64,000 nucleotides of DNA from Parelaphostrongylus tenuis (GCA_019055375.1 JAHQIW010000371.1:1-64000); one strand, 5' to 3'. Counted from the first letter of the stretch, positions 10,958 through 24,299 are shown. Numbers and translations: made by a program. Notes: generated by a model from the sequence alone, not told the origin.

Positions 10958-13900
10958 TTATGGACTAAGTCTACCTCTCAATGACTCCATGACCTCTCCA
11001 CTTGATCTGCTTGAACTCGACAATATGGACGTTAGCGAGCAAATCTCAGTGGTTTCTTTCTCCTCTCGGGCCAGCTGAAAATGCTACTAGAGTAGGTTCA
11101 AAAAATTAGAAAAAAAAGACAATTTCTAACTACTATCACCCTCTTCCAGTAGCGTCTTTCTTGGTCCGTATGTTTTAGTAAACAAGAACAAATAGCACGA
11201 AACAAGGGTGGAATTAGACGTAAGCTTTAGTTATAGTAGTATAAATTCACACACCTGTTCCTTGAGCCTTTGGTACTCCTCCGAAGGATAAGTGGCCATG
11301 AACTTACGAAATTCTTCGGATAAGTCATCCTCTTCACTGTAAAACAACATTAAGAAAGTGTAAATTTTTTTTTTCAAATGAATGGTTTGTGTACGATATT
11401 ATATTACGTTCATCCACCCGTCAATGAATATTCTACGTTATATCACAAGTTTATTAATTTACATCGCATTTCCAATCTTAGCACAAAGACTCTGAACGGG
11501 AAGAAATTCATTACACGCAATATGATGCGACAATATGACAAATTTAAGGCTTCTAAATCACTAAGTGAATAAATTAACGTATTCGAAAGGTTTGAAAGTA
11601 CTACGGCGTATTGAGCACGTCTTGGTCGGTATGAATGCTATAGTGTCTGTCCACAACTAAACAGTCCTTCAAATTTCGAGCTTAGAAAGCTACATTTTTC
11701 GCCCTGTAAATTTCTTTCTTCTTCAGGAAACCGGACCTTAGAAGTACTGTCCAGGAAACCAGTTTACCGCGCTTTTTCTCGGGTCCCCCCAAAAATGTGC
11801 ATTGAAACGGGAGCGTATAGATTTGGCGATTCAGTCAAACAAAAAATCGCGCCGTTCGTAACCTCCTTTGACAATGTGTGAAAAAATCTCACATTTGCGA
11901 AACTGTTAGAAATTTTCGGTAATTTTTGATACAGTACTTAGTGAGTTGAGAACTTGACAGACATACAGAAGACATTTCGCCCTATTGCTCTGAGACAACA
12001 GCTTAAATGTTCGCTCTTACTTCAGTTCAGAAAACGTAAAAATGCCAACAGGATGTGTAAGAAAAATCTGTAGCCCATGCAAACCTCTCTACCAGATTGA
12101 CGACGAAAATAGCGAAAAAAAATCGTTTATTACTGAATGAGATTCGGCCCGTGTAATCCTCACCCTTTTCGAGAGTAGTCGGCGTCAGAAGACCAAGTAG
12201 GACTTATCCCTCAGATCCAATAACGATTAAAAGTTCATTATAAAGAGACGGGAAGGCTTCTATATCGTGAGCATAGATGTGGAACATGCTTTTATTGAGA
12301 AAAAACAATTTTATGCCAATTTAAATTTGAAAAATTTCAGCTGATGACTACATTAGCGATTAACCGACTATGCCGGTATAAGTGTTAAAATACTTCTTTG
12401 ACAGTGTAAATCCTTCTTTTAAACAAGAATTCCTCCCGAAAAGAAAACCAACTTTTTCGGAGAAAAATAAGGTAAAGCTACATACAGGCTGAGCCTCCTT
12501 TCAACTTCATCAATTCTGCTTGATAAGGCACGCTGCCGATCAATGAGTTCCCGAACACGAACTAACGACTCCTCCATCGAACCGAGAGCCTAAAAGATTT
12601 CTCTCAAAAAACCTCATCATTAATCGGGAACCAGTGCTGTTTGTAAGGGACATCGTGGCAGCTCTGTGCAGGTGGATTACTAACCACTTTACAACAGCTG
12701 CTCAATATAACGTAAAAAAAAAAACGTATCCTTAAAATTCCAGAGATAAGGATGGTTTAGTTTTTGCAAACAAGGGCTTAAAAACACGCGCGCTGCAGTG
12801 TAAGACTTACAACGTTTCATAATTACTGTAGAAAAAAGCCTAATCAAAGTGAAAAAAGAAGAAATGCAAAAGTGAGCAGAAATAGGTAAACAGATTCCGG
12901 GAAAAAAATGCGCACGGCTATTTCCCACCACAAACCGTTCTTATCTAAGGAATTTTAGGGTATCTGGAAGGAACCAATGAGTAAGATCAGAAATGACTGA
13001 TCAATAATAATGATAATTAATAATGAAATGTTAACTTTACTTCGGAAGAACATAATATATCCCAAATCAAGATACTAGTTCACATTTTGCGAACAACTGA
13101 AAATTGATGGTCCCTACGCTATATGAACATATGCCAAAAACTTTGTGATATCTCGTGTTTTTTACTTCAATTTTTTTCTCGATAACTTCAGAATTTTTTT
13201 TTAAGACAAACGTTCCTATCGAGTTCACAAGATGGACACATATAGGGGATAAACAAACCTGATTACAACCACAGTTCATCATATTCAATGGCGGAACCAG
13301 GTCGCCAGACGTATAGGCTTCAAATTCAGACTGTTCCATTTTCAAGCTAGCGTAGTTCATATCCTGCACAAACTGCAGCGCACACGAGAGGCTGGTGAAA
13401 AAATATCCTGAAACTCTTCTGTATTCCACCAAACCAGCAGAAACTATCAATCTAAAATCAAAAATAATTGCAATGCCACCAATATCACTCAGCGTCATAA
13501 GGTTATTTGGGAAATGGCAATACCGTTACTACTTACTGAGATGACTGTTTCCCGTTCTCTCCAGATCTTCAACAATCGGCATATTTTTCGTTCACTTCCT
13601 TCTATGGTGATGATCCTACTCGAGAATCTATCTCTCTTCGATCCATAATTTGTTTGCAGCTGCACATGCAGTCGAATGCCATGAATCACAAACATTTCCG
13701 CCTACATTGTCCAATATCACATTAGCGTGAAGCGCAGTTACTGTGGTAGTTAGCAGTAGTGTGGCAAGTGGTTAGAGCTGCCGAACAATAGTAGATCGAT
13801 TAATCCATGGTTCGATGATTCGATTCCACGTCCATGATTCACCAAGCCTTCCATCCCCTTAGAAATCAGTGAATTGGTGCCAGACTTGTCTGGGAGAGTA

Positions 13901-16900
13901 GCAGCAATGACTTGATACATCGGAATGCGACCTCGCGCAGCACAAATAACAAAAATTATGCACCGCTTGCGAATTGTGCGTTCGATCGTTCAACTGCTGT
14001 TCCGATAAGATTAAAATATGTTCTCAAGATATTAGTGGTCAGTAATCAAAAGCCGAGTCTTTTCATTCAAGCTTATCAATGCATCGTTGTTAAGAGGAAA
14101 GACAATAGTGCATCTCTTGCTGCTTTATGCACAAATCAAAAGTTTGTGTGGCGCAGTGGTTAGGGTACCCTAAGATACACACGTAGTCAAAAGTTCGTTC
14201 CTACGGCCATAATCCACCAATCTGTCACCAAGGTCGCAGTATTGCTATCAGATTTATCTGAAAGGATAGCAGTTGATACATACAGTTGATTGATACATCG
14301 GACGGTGACCTCGAGTCATGTAAAGGTGAGATATGCATTCAATCACCTAAAACGATGCTTGATTAGGTCAACCTCATGTTGCATTCCTCGGGGATAGGTC
14401 AGTGTTGAGAGTCCTATTCTTATCCCTATTTACAATTGCTCTCTACTGTCCTGCGAGTCTATTTGCCATCAACGCTTCCCATCATTATAAATTATTACAT
14501 CTAAGCTTTGCTTTCGATTACCCTCGTAATTTGAAAAAAAAAAGAATTTATCACTTTGGATTGCCCACGGAGGCTTGATTTTGTGGCGTCTGTCATATTT
14601 TAAAAGCTGTAGTTATAGCGTTCTATGAGCGTGTTTTACCTCGAATTCCTGAGTGTTTTGAGCACATTTTAGACGATGAGAGAACGATAGATGTGAAACA
14701 AGTGAGTGCGCTAATAGTTTTGTCGTCGGTGAGTCCTCAGAAAAGCGTGCACGCGGTGCACTCTGATCCTTTTTTGCAAAATTTTCTGTTGCATGTCGTT
14801 TTCCATATTCATTGCAGAACACGAAACTAACACGGTTTTTGTAAGAGAAAACCGATGAGAGGGTGGTAGGAAAACGGTGGCCTCGATGGGTGGAGTGGTA
14901 GGATATGCCCTGCAGGAGTAAAACGCGTTTCCAACTCCCTCCTGATTTCAATGTTTTTGCATACCACTCAGAACCCTCACAAAACCCAATTATATCGACT
15001 TATATCTTAAAAACCATAATTTCTTTATGTACTCCGTGTTTTCCTGATATGTGAGTACTCCTGCCCTCCATCTTAGGATCGTTGACTTCCCGACTTGCTA
15101 GTTCCTTCCAATATTGCTCCTTGAGAAGATGAAAGATGATTTCACTTCTTTATCGGTATACGCCAGTAGCGCTGTGAACATTCTCCAGTAGCCACAGTAT
15201 TCCGATGAAAACGAAATAAAATACAAGTGCTACTCACTACAAATAATCTTTAATTTTGCGATATCTTACCAGATTCACCGCTCATGATTCGTGACGGAAG
15301 CGCAAATCGGCTGATAAATTTTACGTTTGACTGTATAAGTGGAGGATTCCCTTTTAGCAGCACATAGATAAGTACAGGAAGAAACTCATCAGCGCTCGTT
15401 GGTGCACCTGTATAATGACTATGACTGGTACGTATACATTTCAAAAAAAGGATAAAGAAATTTGACAATGTAATTTGAGCCTTTCATGAAGTCTGTTATG
15501 AACACTTATACGGTAGAAGACACGTGTTTCGGCCTTCCAGCCTTGTCAGTTGCACGGTGCCTTTTTGTTTAGTTAGTTCCTCGCCGATCTTCCCTTAATT
15601 ATCAATTAAAATATGGAAACTTAGCTATCCAGCTGGCACGAGCTTGGTAGAAGACGTTGATGTTGTCGTTGCTGAATGTTGTTAATAGATCGTACACTGT
15701 GTACATCCACACTCCGAAGAAGGCTGTCTCGTCGAAAAGTCAGTCAGCAATCCGTACAGCGATCTATTAACATCAATCGACAACGACAACACCAATGTCG
15801 TCTACCAAGCTCGTGCCAGCTAGATAGCTAAGTTTCCATATTTGAATTGATAATTAGGGAAGATTGACGAGGAACTAACTAAACAAAAAGGCACCGTGCT
15901 AAGCTAAATAGCTAGGTTTCCATAATGAATTGATAATTAACTGTGATGCCGACCGACGTTGATAGAAAGTCGATCTCTCGATATCCGCATACATAGAGGA
16001 ATCGACTTCACGATGGAACTTTTTACACCCATCATACGGTGAAACGATCACTATGGCGTTTTTCAGAGTGTAAAGTGTGATTAGAACATGTCTACGTATC
16101 TTGCATTGTATAAGTGCACGTAACATACCTCATGAAAAGCTCAATATACATTGTAAAATTATATTGTTCCTTAGTGAGGTCTCAAAATAGTCGATTGCAA
16201 TGCTTCTTACATATAAAGAAATTGTTAACATTTTACCACGAGATGCTTTGATTGTCTAAAGATTCCTATTCAAAGGTGTAGTGGCCAAGTGGTAACCTTC
16301 GAATGGAGTTGATCCCCAATATTTTCCGGCAATCAATCAACAAACGCCTTGAAGAACTACTAGCTCTCAAAAGACTTCGAATATTTCGAACACTTCACGT
16401 ATCGTTTCGGTTGCTTTTAAGAATTTTGTCTTCTTTAATATTAATGTCGTAAAATGCCAGTCGAGTCTAATCTTGCCATCTCGAAGATAGCGGAGATAAG
16501 GCTTCCCCACGCGGATTGCAGTAGTTAGGAGAGAGTGTCGATCCAGCGACTTGCTTTGCTGCCTCACTAACCATTCCACTAACCCTCTGCCCTTTGCCTC
16601 AAGAGAGATGAGTAGTTACTTGCGGTTACATATCTGTTTATCGTCCATAATGGAACACCTCACAAGAGCACCTCCAATGTAGATCATTTAGTTACATAAC
16701 AAAATGATGCCTCTTCCTTGAACATGTCAAATCCCTCTGAAGTAAATTAGATAGTTGTTGAGAATATTGGTGAAGCCGAGACTAATTAGGCATCATTCAA
16801 CACGTCCACTATATAACAGTCACTGTCATTCATCCACCCACTTCATCCATTAGTCTCTTCTCATGATAAATTTAGTTCTATTTTGAAGGACCTTTCATTT

Positions 16901-19900
16901 ATCCCTTTCAAACTATTTTATTTCTTTATTTAAAAAGACGCTTTATTACGAAGCTCACAGTCATAAAGGAGCAACTAAGTGGTGTTTTATCCCACAACGA
17001 TCAGAGTTTGATTACCCAATAGTAGTCATTCCAATTGGGTTTACTGCCGATATACGCTTTGCAGATCAAACCCGTTAAAGCTACGTCTCATAATGCGAGC
17101 GAGATGCAATGCAAAATGCCAACTTAGGAATAGTTGCACGATGAAATATCGCTTCTGATTGGATGACTTTATGGTCCATAAAAACATTCAAAGCCTTCTC
17201 GAAATAAGCATAGTAGAATGCGATCTCCGAGCCAGATAAACCGCCTTTTTGTTTTGATACAAATTAATCACTGACCACTCTCTTTCAGAGCGTCAAAGAT
17301 CTTGTGAGAACAGCGTACGAGGCAAGCCAATTTTTCATCCGACCTTCTGTGGCTATTGATGTCGATCATCTCAGCAATAGCGTCGTCAAGAAGATTTCGA
17401 ACCTTAACGTTTACAGTAACTGCTAGCATCGTAATTTTACTGGGAAAAATCAGATTGTTACTGAAATAACAAATTATGTGGAACTCAGAATGATCACCAA
17501 ATAACTGACCGATTGACGTGCAAAGTCAAGTTTTGTTTGTAGGAAACCAGCAGTTACCCAATTCAACGATCGAATTCGCTCTTGAAGCGACAAATCCGCT
17601 ACTTCCTCGTCAGAACTGAAGAACAAGAGGATTTTGTGCCATGTCCTCATTGATACATCAATGTAATGGATATATCAGACTTACCTAGCGCAAAATAAGT
17701 TGTTATAGCAACACGTACAAATGTACTTCTCCACTTCTTCTAGTACATCCACAACCCTTACTTTACACTCTGGAATTTATTAGGGGCAATGAAGTCGATC
17801 AGTTATACTCACTAACTGTATAACAAGAGAAGAAAACTCGACAAAAATACTCACTTTCCTGCATAAAGTACGGATTTTGGTTCAACTTGTCTAATAAATA
17901 TTGATAGAAACTTTGAACTAGTTCAGACAATTCATCCGGTAGAACTCGCAGCTGCAAAACAGAAGAAACATATCCAAAAAAAAAAAGAATCAACAAGATT
18001 TTACTGGTTTAACCTAGCAATGCTACGTTTTGATTATAAATCCAGTAATGTTGAGGATATGCAAGATTCTGAACCACGGACGTGAATCGGACCTGCATCC
18101 ACCCTTTACAAGAGCGCGTGCTAACCTACGGCACTACCAGTGCTTCTGTCTCTGCTATTTCATCGACTGACGAATAGAAACGAATTAAATTAGAAACAAA
18201 ACATACCTCGTGAATTTTCACTACGGCATATTTAACTTGTCGAGTTACTTCCTGCAGAACCGTTGTCGATAGATTCGCTACGAGAAAATCGGTTAGTGCT
18301 TCTCGTGCCGCCATACTATCGGGACTTAGCTGTCTGCTCCTCAAAAAAACCGAAAAGTACTTCACTGAAGCCACGGGTTTAAACTTAATAAAATCAAAAA
18401 ACTAGATGTCAATACAACAAAAGAAAAACGTGGAAATGGGATTCACCTCACGGACTTTTCACAGGGAGAAGTTTGCTGACCATGTGTGAGTGAGTCACCT
18501 ACATAAACAAATCGTTTGAATAAGTCGTAATATCAAGTCTTCACAGTACAAAGAATTCTTTTCTATGGCACAAATCTAAAACTGTTGAGTGGTAGGTGGA
18601 ACATTTGATCCCAGGCGGGAGTTGAATGCATGCTTCACTCATAAAGAGGGTTTGCCTCTTCAGGCCTCGGGTCAAATATACCGCTCTTTGCTTGGAATAT
18701 CCAAAAATTGCTTCAAAAAGCAACAATGGATTTGTCTGGATTTTTTGCGCGCTATACCACCACTATATAACCAGTCAGTCTAACAGTGTCTCAAGAAATC
18801 AACAGTTACAACTGACTGTTACAAAAGTTACAAGTTATAAACTGACTGGACGTCGATGCGAACATAGATGGCGAACGAAAGATCTTCTTGATTGTCAACG
18901 TTCTGCTTTCTGTCGACATCTTACGCCGTTCTTGGAAACTATCGAAACTAAGCAACGTCCTGAAAATATAAACCCCATCTAACAGCTCTAATTATGAACT
19001 ATGATAGTACATAATCCTTTAAATTCTAGACATCTCAAAACTTGAGCAACCACGAGACTAAATACAGTAGTTCACGAGCATGTTATACAAGAAGCACCCA
19101 GCGGTCTCGTTAGTCAGTTGCTCCTTATTCTGCTGATTTTGGAAAGATGTTTGCGAGCTAACTTGTCATGCGTTTTGTAGGCACTGAGAATACAAATGCG
19201 TAGCTTATCCAAGTCCTCTGGTTGTGAAGCCTTTCAGAGGTAACCCCAAATCTCTCATTATTGTCCACCGATGTTTTTTGAGCCATGCATGTGGTCTGTT
19301 ATGGGCACTTGTACAGCGCGATAAACGTGTTACGCCATGGCAGCCTCATCAGTTGGGCAAGCTCTTCGTCTCTAGCCAATCCTCGGGGAGAGAACCCAAC
19401 CCCCTACATAGAAAAGGCACAGACGTACTATTTACACGCGCCATTAAATGAAAAAATTACTGAAAGGGCAGTGCTGCACACTCGATTGCTCGTGGTCGTC
19501 AAATATATCATATCTTTCGTTTCGAATGTTTTTATAAGATTACGCTAAAATTTCAGTATGCCTGTTAATCATTTCTTGAGTCTGTTGTGTCTGTGATGGG
19601 CACATGTACAGTCCAATAATCGTGTATCGGGCTGTACAAGTGCCCATGACAGACCACATGCATGGCTCAAAAATAATTATCAGGCATATTAAAATTTGAG
19701 CGGCAAAAAATACATGTATTAGCTTTAACCTTTACAAAGAAACAAGAGCCGACTCCGTGCCCACCTTTCTACTCAACGATTATCCCTGCCTAAAAAAAAG
19801 TGGCTGTTTCGTAAGCAGGACGAAAGATCGTTAGGCGTTATCAAAAGCGCAGTCGGTCGATGCTAGGAGAATCTCGTATTTCGCAAACGAAAGGAAGGAC

Positions 19901-21731
19901 CCGAAGTTATGACCTACGTCAACGGTTAAGAATCAAAGACGTCGTTCTTTACGGCAGGCTATTCAAGATAAAGTGGGCCTTATACTTGATGAGTTTTAAC
20001 GACGACGATGGACGAGAGCCGTTATCGACTGGATTCCTCGAGATGTCAAACAAAACACAGGATGATCACTGATCCGATTGTCCGCTTTTTTCACGAGAAG
20101 CCCAAAAGAAGGAAATCATGCTCAGTGGGATCCCTACAGCGAGGAAGACCCACTGGGTTACTCTTGCTCATGACAGATAAAAATGAGAAATCTATCGATG
20201 TCCGGCCGAAACCTCGACGATCAGAAGGACGACGGATGACATAGATGTTCTTTCATAAGTTGGATAATTCAAACGTGAGGGGCAAAAGTGTAAAATACTG
20301 GAGACGAAGTACAACCGAATCTCATCGAAAAACACTTGCAACGACTCAAAGACAGAGTGAAGAGCGAAATTCAAGCGCCTACCAAACTCACTTGTTCTTG
20401 GCATAGTCCTGACTGCGTTTTTCAGCGATCTGATGTTCACGCCAACACTTTGAACATCGATTTCCCTGTTGTGGTGTGCCATAGAAACCACATCCATTAA
20501 CACATAACTGAAATACAAGAAAAATGTTAGATTGATTCCTCGATTATAACCCTTTGCGGATGGTAGTGGTCGTATACGACTCTCAATTTTCAAAAGTTCG
20601 CTAAGCAAAGCACTTTCGAAATAGACTTTCTCGACTTTGCTACACGACCACATATCTTGCGTTGCAAACGCTTTTTTTCTCGTCGGACAGAGCTCTTTCA
20701 TTGGACTATTAGTAATCATTCGGTAGCGTAGTCGTTTCTGATTCCAATGCTGTGCTTATATTCTGAAAAGACTATTCGTCTGCAGCGCAACAGATAAGAT
20801 AATTTGGAATCCCATCTGCGATCAAGGGTGTCTTTGGCCAAATCACGAGCCTGTGTGTGAGGCGATCACGCGAACTGCTGAAGCAGTATTTTCTACGCGC
20901 CCATATGCCCGTAAAATCGATGATCATCGCGTTATCGAACGTGGCCCCCTCACGCGCGGGGGCACGTGAATTGTTCAAAAACCCTCTTGCTCATACATGA
21001 GAATATATCTTATTTTGCCTGCTGTGCTGCAGAGAAACGGTCTTTTCAGGATATAAGCATAGCGTTGGAATCAGAAACGATTACGCTATCGAATGATCAC
21101 TGATAGTCTAAAGGAGGAGCGCTGTGCAGCGATAAATATCTGCAACGAAGAAATCCCCTTCCGTAGCAACGTCAAAAAAAAACTTTTTCGAAAACCGGCG
21201 AAGCGGGGCTGTAGCCTGAAGTTTCAGCTTTCGAATGGTTACTAACACTACCATAAAAAGTTCCTCTCCAGCGAATGAGATCGGTTTTTCATTTGTTTGC
21301 TCGTAACCACAAAGAACCCAAGAACCTTATCAAATAATGAAGATCTCGCGCCGCTGGCGAAAATCGATTGACAGCGCCCGGAAAGGGTTCAACAAACGGA
21401 AATCAGCTTGTAAGCCGCACAGAACTTGGAGTTAAAAAAGCGAAGATACAAGGCCTCTGTATGGACAACAATGAAAAGCTGTATAAAGAAGAGATATTTT
21501 AAGGAAATTGATAAGTAACAAGGGTTACCCCAAACCCAAACCCAAAATTTCCTCGCAAAGCACTCATACCCACGAATTGAATATGTTGCAGGAAAGCGTA
21601 TGTAGCTACAACAGGTAGAGCCTCGTTCAATAACCCACCAAATCTTGCTCGTTGAACTGAACTTTCAGTAGATGATTTTGTTCACTTTCTTCGCCATCGA
21701 GAACCAATTCTGATTCGTTAGCAGCGGTCAT
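10958..21731 (-). CDS. rabx-5: Rabex-5 / RABGEF1 orthologue, Rab5 guanine nucleotide exchange factor
   Basis: This gene encodes a Rab5 activator acting on early endosomes. Its 14 exons run 21731-21639, 20507-20392, 18959-18847, 18498-18447, 18339-18207, 17951-17855, 17769-17685, 17615-17510, 17402-17276, 15407-15270, 13407-13259, 12589-12486, 11336-11255 and 11074-10958. They sum to 1512 nt (503 residues plus stop) and all junction phases agree; human Rabex-5 has 491 residues. Exon 2 is an A20-type zinc finger (C-x3-C, then C-x2-C, ending CSKCWRE). The ubiquitin-binding MIU helix of the mammalian protein is not evident after it. Next come a linker resembling the mammalian one, a helical bundle, and the VPS9 domain ([39 protein letters not shown]), which keeps the catalytic Asp and the Tyr and Thr known from Rabex-5. 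A coiled coil precedes the tail SLRGRLSP. An acceptor-like TTTAG just upstream of the ATG suggests trans-splicing. The weakest junction is the GTTAAG acceptor before exon 9. Confidence 0.93.
13755..13945 (+). mobile_element. SINE family 1, truncated copy
   Basis: GTGTGGCAAGTGGTTAGAGC, then CACCAAGCCTTCCATCCCC and CCAGACTTGTCTGGGAG, match the family. It lies in a Rabex-5 intron. Confidence 0.5.
14145..14430 (+). mobile_element. SINE family 1, diverged copy
   Basis: GTGTGGCGCAGTGGTTAGG is a good A box. The body and the end GTGTTGAGAGTCCTATTC followed by TTATCC agree with the family. It lies in a Rabex-5 intron. Confidence 0.55.
14875..14970 (+). mobile_element. tRNA-like SINE, family 3
   Basis: GTGGCCTCGATGGGTGGAGT and TTTTTGCATACCACTCAG match the copy at 83-190. 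The B box is mutated. Confidence 0.5.
15470..15905. mobile_element. Foldback with ~140-bp arms and decayed hammerhead motifs
   Basis: Bases 15552-15692 are an inverted copy of 15762-15900, including GCACGGTGCCTTTTTG at one end and its complement at the other. Before the left arm is a hammerhead relative (15525-15567, minus) whose core reads CUGACAA in place of CUGANGA. At the palindrome centre (about 15712-15750) is a decayed short-type hammerhead. The element lies in a Rabex-5 intron. Confidence 0.65.
16270..16400 (+). mobile_element. SINE family 2, fragment
   Basis: GTGTAGTGGCCAAGTGGTAA and GGCAATCAATCAACAAACGC are family features. It lies in a Rabex-5 intron. Confidence 0.4.
18055..18150 (-). 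mobile_element. tRNA-like SINE, family 3
   Basis: On the minus strand, CACTGGTAGTGCCGTAGGTT and GATGCAGGTCCGATTCACG are A- and B-box-like. It lies in a Rabex-5 intron. Confidence 0.45.
19270..19710. mobile_element. Retrozyme-like element copies, decayed hammerhead
   Basis: GAGCCATGCATGTGGTCTGT at 19280 and its inverted form at 19650-19672 mark two opposed units. The hammerhead at about 19312-19355 (minus) keeps CUGAUGA and a GGC/GCC stem II, but GAA has changed to GUA. It lies in a Rabex-5 intron. Confidence 0.5.
20610..21310. mobile_element. Foldback element, copy 1
   Basis: The arms are inverted relatives. TAGCGTAGTCGTTTCTGATT near 20724 pairs with AATCAGAAACGATTACGCTA near 21070, and similarity extends outward past 21200. 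Copy 2 at 36.0-36.9 kb and a shorter relative at 38.1-38.5 kb share the same arms. It lies in Rabex-5 intron 1. No transposase is present. Confidence 0.7.
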
Positions 21732-21739
21732 CGTGACAA

Positions 21740-24100
21740 CGTTGATTCCTCTAAATAAGTAGAAGAATTAGGGATCGTAACAAACCTATATCAGTCGATA
21801 TTGTAGGTACATTAATGAGTGGCGCCATTCAAAAAGAATAGTAATGAACGTCAGAGGGAAATCGAGAAAACGATTTCTCCCAGTCGGACTTCAGAAAAGT
21901 CAACTGCGGGCAGTCCAGTCGTTTCACATGAACATTCAAAAAGATTGAAGGAACGACTGTGGACAGTCCACTCGAATCATCGGCTTTCAAGAAGACGAGG
22001 ACGGCGAAACGTTAGCTAGAGTTATTAACCCTTTGATGACCAGCCTTGACAGACAGCGGCGTCGCACCGTCCCTTTTCCACGAAATGCGACGCCGTCATT
22101 ACAGTAGCTGAGTGTGATCTGAAGTCGCGCGGTACGATACGAAACGCTCCCTTTGGTCCCTAAAGATTGAGAATCTCCTGCTATCTCGTGGGTGGTCATA
22201 ATCATAAAAGAAACTGCTTTGATTGGTGATGTAGGAAGTCAAGTCTTTGGAAAATATCTTGTCAGCGTTCGTGTTCTATTAGCCTGATCATAAAGAAACT
22301 CCCAGGTGAATCTCCGTTTTCTCGATGAGCAGACACGAGGTTGTTTCTATTACCTATGCGCTTTTGAATCCTTTGAGAAAAAAACGCGTCTTCCGCATGA
22401 GTTTTAAATCATTTTATAGCTTGAATCTCGATAATGTCAATGTTGTACGTTATCTCTGATAAGACCTTTTCAGAGCGCTGTAGCAGCAAAAATGAAAATA
22501 TGTTCAACACTTAAGGCGTTTTTCGCTGGATAGAATTTTACCTAGACTTTCCGTGATCTTTCGGTAGCTTAAATCTCGACAATGTCAATGGTGCACTTGG
22601 TTCCCAGTAAGGACTTCTTAGTGAGCTGAAGCAGCCAAAAGAAAATTGGCTTTCGGACTTGGCGGCACAAATCCCGATGGCTAGGGTGTGTATGAGTGGC
22701 TGTGTATCGATCACGAGCTTGATCGACAGCGCAGCGCAAACCACAGGCAGCGTGCGGCTTTTGTTATTAAATTTAGGTTTTTTCTGCTCTGAAAGAAAAA
22801 CTCTAGATGAAACAAATGACTCTGATACTTCAAGATATTCCACTACATGCTCATAAGCCTTTCGTGTGTAGACTTAGGCCGACTGGGCTTCGGTTTATTA
22901 GCGGGGTTTATTTGTCAAAATAAATCGACAATGAAAAGCCTCAGCCCACTGAACAACATAACAAAGTTTTTTCTACAATCACCATACCAAAACCTAGAAA
23001 CCTCTACGAAACGGAAAAAAATTCCACATAAACTACAGAAATACGCGCACAAAAGCGCCGAGTGTGAAACATAATTTTATTTTTACTGCTACGGTGCACT
23101 GAAAAGGCCTTTTGAGATATAAGTTACTGCATTGAAAATCTCGAGATTTGAGCAAACAAATGCATATTAGAACTCTGAGTAAAGTAGAAAACGCGTTGTT
23201 CACAAAGGGCCGAAAACGCGTGTTGATAACAGAAAAGTACCACGTTGAGATTTCTTCAATAAGATACTAGCCCCTGCTTCGGCGCTTTCGCCTTCATCGG
23301 TGCCTGGATAGGTCATACTGACACTCTGTCATCTCAGTCAAACACTTCAAAAACCTCGGCAGAAAAAGACTTAGTCAACAATTTTTTGTGTTTTAGTCAA
23401 AATTTATGTGCCTGGCGCTTTCTGCTGTGAGTTAGGACAGTCCTTGACTGAGTAGATAGCGTGTCAATAAAACCTTTGAAGACTCTGAAGAGGGCGAAAA
23501 CGCTTAAATATCATCCAATATCGCCTCGAATAAATCTTGGTGTCGGCAATCTCGTGTGAGCTCGTCGAGAAAATATAAATATCCGATCAATGCACCTTAC
23601 AAAGTGGTGAAAATGTGGACACCACAATTACACGTTGTTTAACCATAGCAATGTTTCCCCAGCTCTAGTATCAGTAGGAGGACCTGCGAGCGTGTGGCTC
23701 TTATGAAGCGGGCGATACCGCCGAAAGGTACGCAAGCCACCGACGTAACAACCTCGCAATAGCTTAAACATTCTCTCTATTTGATCGAAGCCGTGACCAC
23801 CAGAAGGTTGGTCCTTGGAATATCTCCGAGATTTCCTCAGAAACTACGCCGAAATCACCGAATAGGCATTTTACGAAGGAACTCAGTTCTGATTCGTATT
23901 TCAAATTCAAAAAATAGATCGATTTTTTCTTGATCAGCAGAAAAGAGGCTGTTAATTGCTGATGTTCCGGTGGTGTCGCCTTCTTTAGAGCACGAAGGAC
24001 TCAGATTGATCCGCAATCTTCTCAATTGAACACTTTTTCAACCTAAGTAGGAAACTTGATTTTCTTCTTTGAGCAGAACACGAGGTGTTACATTAAACTT
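21740..24100. other. Interval upstream of Rabex-5; old hammerhead-like relics
   Basis: This holds diverged dispersed repeats (22440-22640, 23085-23165) and relics of the short hammerhead family near 23275-23310 (minus) and 23480-23515 (plus) with mutated cores. The open stretch 21819-22019 looks protein-like but lacks an ATG and consistent splice sites. Confidence 0.4.
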
Positions 24101-24109
24101 TATTCGATT

Positions 24110-24142
24110 GCTGACGTTTCGGCAGTTCGCCTTCTTCAGAGC
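24110..24142 (-). ncRNA. Short hammerhead motif, Penelope-like type, intact core
   Basis: On the minus strand, GCU, then CUGAAGA, stem II GGC/GCC around GAACU, GAA, the minimal stem III AC/GU, cleavage triplet GUC, and AGC closing stem I. An AATAAA follows within 12 nt. This matches the hammerheads with a two-base-pair stem III described in Penelope-like elements. Confidence 0.6.
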
Positions 24143-24299
24143 CTGGAAAGGTCAAAATGTTTGCAATACAATCAGTCAAACACCTCCATTACTTCTTTAG
24201 AGAAAATCACCAGACCTATATTTCAATCGCATCAAGCAAAAATAGGAACTAAGTAGGAACAGTAACAAACAATTTATGATTTTTTTTTGAATGAAAAAG

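Noticed and set aside
17760..17768. Alternative acceptor GTAAAG for Rabex-5 exon 7
   Set aside because: It also keeps the frame, but the TTCCAG site nine bases upstream is a better acceptor and was used.
20192..20719. 175-codon ORF on the minus strand
   Set aside because: Only 20507-20392 is coding, as the A20 zinc-finger exon of Rabex-5, and it is read in a different frame; the rest is intron and foldback arm.
21819..22019. Protein-like ORF divergent from Rabex-5
   Set aside because: It begins with GTG after a stop codon, has no convincing acceptor in the right phase, and overlaps another open frame.
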